This document shows positions 58,785-64,000 of a DNA stretch of 64,000 nucleotides, one piece after another (the stretch's first letter is position 1; each line of letters starts with the position of its first letter). The position numbers and the translations under genes were made by a program. The notes beneath the pieces were generated by a model. The model was not told the DNA's origin. It did not search any database and was given only the letters and a program-made list of their open reading frames with translations. Origin of the DNA: Paenibacillus sp. FSL H8-0048. Lineage in GTDB: Bacteria; Bacillota; Bacilli; Paenibacillales; Paenibacillaceae. The stretch lies in NCBI RefSeq assembly GCF_038002825.1, contig NZ_JBBODF010000001.1:4402001-4466000 (forward strand), written 5' to 3'.

Positions 58785-60233
58785 TCAAATACGGGTAGTG
58801 GACGGCGAGAAGCCGCCGGTTCCGGGCAGTATCCCCTTGGGTCCGGGAGCAGCCGCAGGCTCCTGCTCTTCGCCGGGCGAACCGCCGGCTTCATTCAGGT
58901 TCTCCCCGATCAGCCGCTGAAGGCTGAATAACGCCGCCTCCTGCAGTCGGTCCTCCTGCAGCGGCTCCTGCTCCAGAACCCCGCGCAGCACCTCGGACAT
59001 CTCTTCGTCCTCAATCCAGCGGAGCGCCTCGGTCACCTGAAGCTTCGTAGCGGAATCGCCGTAGCGCAGTGCCCAGAAGAACGAGGCCCGCAGCAGCGGA
59101 TTATTCCGCACTTCTTCAGTGAACCTGCCCGTATTCCCCTTCCACTGCTTCAGCTGCTCCTGGAAGGGCAGCTGATAATTATAGCTGACAGAAGGCATAG
59201 GGTGTCCTTCTGCCCGGGCCTGCTGGAGCTGGGACAGGAAGAACGCCGGGACAGCGGAAGCAGGGTCCAGCTTGGCTGCCTGTCTCCAGCAGCGCAGCGC
59301 CTCATCATGTCTTCCGCTATTGCATGCCGCTGCCGCGCAGTAATGATACAGGCCGGCGTCTGCGGCGACCTCCTCGTCCTTCAGCAGACGGCGGAAATGG
59401 CTGTAAGCAGCGGTATGCCGGCCCAGGATACCCATAGTTGTAGCCATTTTGAATACATGCTCCTGATGGAACGGCACCGTTGCTTCAAGCGTCCCCAGCA
59501 GCGTCTCAAGCTGCTCCTTGTCCCCTGCATACTGCAGGAAGATGGCCATATTGCACAGAGCATGCAGATTGCCGGGGTCCTGCTTCAATACCTCGTTGAG
59601 ACATTCCTTCGCCTTGGCGAACCGGCCCATATAGAAATGGGCGAGTGCCAAATTATTGTGCGCAGCCAAAAAATCCGGGGTGCCCGCAGTGATCTCCTCC
59701 AGCAGCTCTACAGCCTGAGGAAACTTGCCCTCCTCCAGCAGACTGCGCGCCCGGTCATGCTCTACGACTCCCTCACGGCTGCGGATACGCACCAGCGGAG
59801 CAGGCCGGTTCAGCTCATATTGCAGCAGCTCCATCAGTTCTTCGGATTCGGTCATGAACTCGCCGTTAGCATCCTCTTCCAAGTAAGTGACCAGCGAACG
59901 CTCCGCCTCTTCAAAGCTTTCCATATTAGCGAAGTTATTAGCCATGTAGAAATGGCATTCCGTCATAGCGGGGTCGATCTTCTCCAGAACATGGATAAGA
60001 ATCTCGTTAGATGCGGTATAATTGCCCATCTCAGATAATATACCCGCCATATTGCAATGATTCACCGGATTGTCCGGCTCATATTCAACAGCTTTGCGAA
60101 AATTTCTTAATGCCTTATCATATTGAAAGCGGTCCAGCGACCGAACGGCTCTTTCAAAGAAAAAATTGGCATCCAGAGTGACCGGAATGACATTACTGTT
60201 CTCCGCGACATTCTCTGAAGTTCTCTCAATCAT
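58785..60233 (-). CDS. TPR-repeat protein
   Basis: 482 residues of tetratricopeptide repeats: AVEYEPDNPVNHCNMAGILS, FLAAHNNLALAHFYMGR, DPGNLHALCNMAIFLQYAG and YHYCAAAACNSGRHDEAL are typical. The C-terminal 60 residues are acidic and Pro/Gly-rich. The role is unknown; homologues of this kind often sit upstream of trxB in Paenibacillus. Its end leaves 50 bases to trxB. Confidence 0.75.
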   Translation of the reverse strand: MIERTSENVAENSNVIPVTLDANFFFERAVRSLDRFQYDKALRNFRKAVEYEPDNPVNHCNMAGILSEMGNYTASNEILIHVLEKIDPAMTECHFYMANNFANMESFEEAERSLVTYLEEDANGEFMTESEELMELLQYELNRPAPLVRIRSREGVVEHDRARSLLEEGKFPQAVELLEEITAGTPDFLAAHNNLALAHFYMGRFAKAKECLNEVLKQDPGNLHALCNMAIFLQYAGDKEQLETLLGTLEATVPFHQEHVFKMATTMGILGRHTAAYSHFRRLLKDEEVAADAGLYHYCAAAACNSGRHDEALRCWRQAAKLDPASAVPAFFLSQLQQARAEGHPMPSVSYNYQLPFQEQLKQWKGNTGRFTEEVRNNPLLRASFFWALRYGDSATKLQVTEALRWIEDEEMSEVLRGVLEQEPLQEDRLQEAALFSLQRLIGENLNEAGGSPGEEQEPAAAPGPKGILPGTGGFSPSTTRI

Positions 60234-60433
60234 GGAAGCAAGGCACCTCCCTTTTGTCAGCTTCCCTAGCCTTACACCTTACCTGATCGTTTCCATTTAT
60301 GGTCTCGGCTGTCTTCTTCACACAGTATACCACATGTGGCAACGAGATTCTCAATCTCAAGAGAGTGCTGACGGGAGGAAAAAGCTTGGAATAATGCAGC
60401 CTTAGGGCCTGCTCACATCTCATTCACAAAAAA

Positions 60434-60460
60434 AGACGCGGGAGTTAAATCCCCGCGTCT
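60434..60460 (-). terminator. Terminator after prs
   Basis: AGACGCGGG and CCCGCGTCT, T-run on the minus strand. The prs stop lies in its loop. Confidence 0.85.
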
Positions 60461-61392
60461 CTGAACAGCTTATCTATGGAACCGCCCTCGATGATAATGC
60501 GCGTGGCCTCAGCCAGCATGGGGGCTACCGAGAGCACTGCGAATCTGCTGGAATGCTTGTCCGGCAGGGCAATGGAATCGGTAATGACAATCTCGTCAAT
60601 ATTGGGATGGTCCATCCGCGCAAGCGCATCTCCGGAGAACAGTCCGTGTGTAGCACAGACGATGCTGTTCCGCGCACCCCGCTCCTTCAGGCCCTCCACC
60701 ACATTGACGATAGTCGTTCCGGTATCAATAAGATCCTCGATAATGATCGGCGTCCTGCCCTCCACATCGCCAATGACATGGGTGATCACCGATTCATTAT
60801 GAGCCGGACGCTTCTTGATCATGATGGCGAACGGCGAATCCAGCCGGCTGGCCAGCTTCTCCGCCATGGATGCGCGTCCCGCATCCGGGGAGACCACGAC
60901 CAGATCGGTAAGCCCCTTCACCTTCAGATACCCGCTGATCAGATCAAGCGCTGTCAGATGATCGACCGGAATATTGAAGAATCCCTGTATGGCTGCGGCA
61001 TGCAGGTCAATGGTAATTACGCGCGTTGCACCGGCGGTGGTCAGCACATCGGCGACCATTTTGGCCGAGATCGGTTCACGCGGTGCCGATTTACGCTCCT
61101 GCCGGGCGTACCCGTAATAGGGAACAATAATGTTCACCGTTCTGGCCGACGCGCGCTTGGCGGCATCAATCATGACCAGCAGCTCTACAAACAGCTCGTT
61201 AATCGGATGAGCCAGGGATTGCACCAAAAATACGTCGCAGTTCCGGATGCTCTCTTCATAATGCACATAAATCTCGCCGCTTTTGAAACGGGTCAGCTTG
61301 ATCTGGCCAAGCGGCGCACCAAGGCGCTCCGCAATATCAGCGGCAAGCTTCGGATTCGACGAACCGGAAAAAATCCGTAATTGATGATGCAT
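60445..61392 (-). CDS. prs: Ribose-phosphate pyrophosphokinase, divergent paralogue
   Basis: 315 residues. The text has the family outline: IFSGSSNPKLAADIAERLG, VPYYGYARQERKSAPREPIS, TIDLHAAAIQGFFNIPVDHL, and EDLIDTGTTIV. It differs from the usual enzyme: VVSPDAGRASMAEKLASRL where canonical Prs has VVSPDHGGVTRARKLA. So it is probably a second Prs besides the one elsewhere (not visible in the window). It lies next to hisJ-hisIE-hisF-hisA, and PRPP is the substrate of the first histidine step, which suggests a dedicated or regulated supply. Confidence 0.8.
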   Translation of the reverse strand: MHHQLRIFSGSSNPKLAADIAERLGAPLGQIKLTRFKSGEIYVHYEESIRNCDVFLVQSLAHPINELFVELLVMIDAAKRASARTVNIIVPYYGYARQERKSAPREPISAKMVADVLTTAGATRVITIDLHAAAIQGFFNIPVDHLTALDLISGYLKVKGLTDLVVVSPDAGRASMAEKLASRLDSPFAIMIKKRPAHNESVITHVIGDVEGRTPIIIEDLIDTGTTIVNVVEGLKERGARNSIVCATHGLFSGDALARMDHPNIDEIVITDSIALPDKHSSRFAVLSVAPMLAEATRIIIEGGSIDKLFRDAGI

Positions 61393-61414
61393 AGTACCCT
61401 CCTGGGATTATAAT

Positions 61415-62242
61415 TTATAATGCAAACGGTACATTGGTACGGCGGCGTTCTTCAAAGACAGCCAGTTCGCGGAAGCCGGTGCGCCAGAGCATGTCCCGGG
61501 CCTCTGGTAAGCCGTCTCCCAGCTTCAGGGGATCATGCGCATCAGAGCCAACCGTGAGCGGAATGCCCAGCGTAAGCGCCTGAACGAGCACATGCTCTGC
61601 CGGGAACATCTCGGCGCAAGGCTTGGTCAGCCCGGAAGCATTCAGCTCCATGGCGATTCCGCTGCGGGCGATGATCTTCAGCGTATCCAGCTCAAGCGCT
61701 CTGGCTTCCGCCAGGTCCTCCGGCGTCCGGGGGCCGTAACCGAACCTTTTGATGACGTCCATATGTCCTATAATATCATATAATCCCGATAACGCCGACT
61801 TCTGTACAGCATCATAATAACGGCGGTAGACCGCCATTACATCCTGGCCTTCCCAGCCATGGGTCTGCCGGTGGTCGGTAATATCCCATTCTCCCAGGAA
61901 ATGCACCGAACCAATCAGATAATCCCACGGATAGGGTGCCAAAAGCTCGCGGATCTGCTCCTCATATCCCTCAATATAATCCGCCTCCAGCCCGACCCGC
62001 AGCTCAATCGTGCCCCGGTAGCGCTCCTTCAGCGTCAGGCATTCCTCCACATATCGCGGAAGCTCCGCAAGAGGCATAGCCATCTCAGGATAGTATTGGT
62101 CCGGATCGACATGGATTAGCGGCAGATGATCCGACAGCCCGAGCTGCTCAAGCCCCAGCGCGATGCCCCGCTGCACATACTCCTCCAGCTTCCCGACCGC
62201 ATGGCCGCAGCGTTCATGATGGGTATGATAATCGATGTGCAT
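61415..62242 (-). CDS. hisJ: Histidinol-phosphatase (PHP family)
   Basis: 275 residues. The PHP metal-binding motifs are DYHTHHERCGHAVG at the start, SDHLPL, SVHFLGEWDITDHRQ and SDAHDP near the C-terminus. Dephosphorylates L-histidinol phosphate. TAGGAGG lies before the ATG at 62242. It lies just before prs in the operon. Confidence 0.85.
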   Translation of the reverse strand: MHIDYHTHHERCGHAVGKLEEYVQRGIALGLEQLGLSDHLPLIHVDPDQYYPEMAMPLAELPRYVEECLTLKERYRGTIELRVGLEADYIEGYEEQIRELLAPYPWDYLIGSVHFLGEWDITDHRQTHGWEGQDVMAVYRRYYDAVQKSALSGLYDIIGHMDVIKRFGYGPRTPEDLAEARALELDTLKIIARSGIAMELNASGLTKPCAEMFPAEHVLVQALTLGIPLTVGSDAHDPLKLGDGLPEARDMLWRTGFRELAVFEERRRTNVPFAL

Positions 62243-62256
62243 GCTGAAAGTTCCTC

Positions 62257-62979
62257 CTAATCGCGCCGCGGCCGTTCATGGCGGGCGCTTAGCTCTTCCA
62301 GAATCTCATCCAGCGGAAGCTTGCGCTCCTGCAGCAGCACGAGCAGGTGATAGATCAGATCGCTGACCTCCAGGCGCAGCTCGGCATTATCTTTGTTTTT
62401 GGCGGCAATGATCGTCTCGGAGGCTTCCTCACCGACCTTCTTCAGGATCTTGTCCACGCCCTTGTCGAAGAGATAGGTGGTATACGCTCCCTCAGGACGG
62501 TTCACCTCACGCTCAGCAATGACACGCTCCAGCTCACCGAGTACCGCAAACCGGCCGCTCTCTACTTCATCAGCAGCATTTACTGCTGCCCCGGCAGTCT
62601 CAGTTACGGTTGCCGGTGAATCGAGCGGAATCTCGCGGTAAAAGCAGCTATTCTCCCCGGTATGGCAGGCCGGACCCTCCGGCACTACCTTCACCAGCAG
62701 CGTATCGCTGTCACAATCGTAATGGATCGAGGTGATCGCCTGCGTATTGCCGGACGTCCCCCCCTTATGCCACAGCTCGCTGCGTGAACGGCTCCAGAAC
62801 CAGGTCTGGCCGCTCTCAAGGGAGCGCTGCAGCGACTCAGGATTCATATAGGCGAACATTAATACCTCCAGGGTGCGCGCATCCTGAATAACAGCAGGCA
62901 GCAGGCCCGATTCATTCCAGCGTATGCCCGACACTGCCTCCTGCTGGCTTAGTGCGATATCCTTCTTGTCCTCGCTCAT
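62257..62979 (-). CDS. hisI: Bifunctional phosphoribosyl-AMP cyclohydrolase / phosphoribosyl-ATP pyrophosphatase
   Basis: 240 residues (also written hisIE). The HisI half has WFWSRSRSELWHKGGTSGN and CHTGENSCFYRE; the HisE half has ERVIAEREVNRPEGAYTTYL and GEEASETIIAAKN. A linker of about 30 residues joins them. It does steps 2 and 3 of histidine synthesis. Its ATG overlaps the hisF stop by 4 bases. Confidence 0.95.
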   Translation of the reverse strand: MSEDKKDIALSQQEAVSGIRWNESGLLPAVIQDARTLEVLMFAYMNPESLQRSLESGQTWFWSRSRSELWHKGGTSGNTQAITSIHYDCDSDTLLVKVVPEGPACHTGENSCFYREIPLDSPATVTETAGAAVNAADEVESGRFAVLGELERVIAEREVNRPEGAYTTYLFDKGVDKILKKVGEEASETIIAAKNKDNAELRLEVSDLIYHLLVLLQERKLPLDEILEELSARHERPRRD

Positions 62980-63734
62980 CGGATCTCTACTCCTCTTTGC
63001 TTCAGATCAGCCTTCAGATCATGAATAGCAATCTCTTTATAGTGGAAAATGGTTGCCGCAAGTCCGGCATCTGCCCGGCCTTCCGTAAATACATCATAGA
63101 AATGCTCAATTCTCCCGGCCCCGCCGGAAGCAATGACAGGAATACTCAGCAGGCCGCTGACCGCCGCCGTCAGCTTCAGGTCGAAGCCGTCCTTGGTCCC
63201 GTCCGCGTCCATACTGGTGAGCAGAATCTCGCCGGCCCCCAGCCGCTCCGCTTCCTTGGCCCAGTTCAAGGCACGGATACCCGTAGGCGTACGTCCGCCG
63301 TGCGTATACACTTCCCATTCGCCCCAAGCCTCATTATATTTGGCATCCATCGCCACAACAATGCATTGGGAGCCGAAGTGACGGGCCCCTTCCAGAATCA
63401 GCTGGGGGTTATTTACAGCGGCGGTGTTGATGCCGATCTTGTCCGCTCCGGCACGCAGAATCCGCTTCATATCATCAGGGGTTGAGATGCCCCCGCCCAC
63501 CGTGAAGGGAATAGCGATCTCACCCGCCGTCTGCCGCACCACTTCAATCATGGTCGCCCTGCCTTCCACAGAAGCGGAAATATCGAGGAATACCAGCTCA
63601 TCTGCTCCCTCGCGGTCGTACAGCGCCGCAAGCTCCACCGGATCTCCGGCATCGCGCAGATTCACGAAATTCACGCCTTTTACCACACGCCCGTCCTTCA
63701 CATCCAGACAGGGAATAATCCGTTTCGCCAACAT
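62976..63734 (-). CDS. hisF: Imidazole glycerol phosphate synthase, cyclase subunit
   Basis: 252 residues. RIIPCLDVKDGRVVKGVNF holds the catalytic Asp11; the second acid lies in EILLTSMDADGTKDGFDL; phosphate loops VGGGIST and ASGGAG are present. It works with HisH. It is coupled to hisIE by an ATGA overlap and follows hisA after about 24 bases. Confidence 0.95.
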   Translation of the reverse strand: MLAKRIIPCLDVKDGRVVKGVNFVNLRDAGDPVELAALYDREGADELVFLDISASVEGRATMIEVVRQTAGEIAIPFTVGGGISTPDDMKRILRAGADKIGINTAAVNNPQLILEGARHFGSQCIVVAMDAKYNEAWGEWEVYTHGGRTPTGIRALNWAKEAERLGAGEILLTSMDADGTKDGFDLKLTAAVSGLLSIPVIASGGAGRIEHFYDVFTEGRADAGLAATIFHYKEIAIHDLKADLKQRGVEIR

Positions 63735-63758
63735 GCCAAGACCCTCCTTAGTATAGAC

Positions 63759-64000
63759 TTACCGCAATCCGGAGGATTGGCCCAGGGTCTGCAGCGCTTC
63801 AGCCAGATTAATATTGCCGGTATACAGCGCCTTGCCCACTATCGCCCCGCCGATCCCGCTGCCGCTATGTACGTTCAGGCGCAGCAGATCATTAAGGCTG
63901 GTCACGCCGCCGGAGGCGATTACGCTGCGTCCGCTTGCCTTGGCCATAGACAGAATACCTTCCACGTTCGGCCCCTGCATCATCCCGTCGCGGGAAATAT
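63759..64000 (-). CDS. hisA: ProFAR isomerase HisA, 3' part only
   Basis: The window ends inside the gene; the visible residues start ISRDGMMQGPNVEG and continue VIASGGVTSLNDL and GAIVGKALYTG. These match the C-terminal phosphate loops of HisA, a TIM-barrel isomerase. The 5' end and start lie beyond 64000. Confidence 0.9.
   Translation of the reverse strand, partial: ISRDGMMQGPNVEGILSMAKASGRSVIASGGVTSLNDLLRLNVHSGSGIGGAIVGKALYTGNINLAEALQTLGQSSGLR

Overview
The window is chromosomal DNA from a Firmicute of the Paenibacillus type. Grounds: the tmRNA tag reads GKQQNNYAFAA, the gene order cggR-gap-pgk-tpiA-gpmI-eno-secG-rnr-smpB-ssrA and rapZ-yvcK-whiA-crh is that of Bacillales, ribosome binding sites are strong AGGAGG types, and CggR and CtsR operators are recognisable. 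This rests on gene content and motifs; no database was searched.

Layout. Bases 1-8380 are accessory: a 3'-truncated TOTE-type primase, the tail of an Rpn-family nuclease, a TumE-like toxin gene overlapping an unusual HTH partner, an MscS-type channel, a TetR regulator with two matching operators controlling a reductase/hydrolase fusion, a nucleotidyltransferase and a YhfC-type membrane protease. Bases 8384-31564 look like one 23-kb integrated element lying between two copies of ATGGAGCCGAGG. The right copy is the 3' end of ssrA, and a large serine recombinase sits against it. Inside the element are a retropepsin-like protease and its small partner (plus the debris of a second copy), a 7.5-kb AT-rich restriction-modification island (a protein with two methyltransferase modules, convergent with a four-gene set holding a McrB-like ATPase and a PD-(D/E)XK-type nuclease), unknown genes, two exported proteins, and a replication-type block (AAA/primase-helicase-like ATPase, RadC/JAB protein, tiny ORFs).

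From 31555 onward the DNA is core genome. It holds ssrA and smpB, a small insertion-like patch (broken subtilisin, XRE regulator and membrane protein), rnr with an unusual 260-residue Gly/Ala/Lys tail, secG, and the glycolytic operon led by cggR with a clear promoter and operator. Then come tRNA-Arg(CCG), clpP under a CtsR box, several exported proteins, crh-whiA-yvcK-rapZ, glucokinase, and a DUF1858-DUF438 pair with an FNR-like site. The window ends with thiC behind a TPP riboswitch, trxB, a TPR protein, a divergent prs, and hisJ-hisIE-hisF-hisA (hisA cut by the window edge).

The main points of interest are the ssrA-integrated element, whose recombinase C-terminus is supplied by the target gene; the fused double-methyltransferase/McrB-like system with a palindrome holding both convergent stop codons; the TumE-like pair; and the regulatory sites at tetR, cggR, clpP, the methyltransferase gene and the DUF1858 gene. 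Most of the start-site choices below come from visible ribosome binding sites and often differ from the longest open frame.
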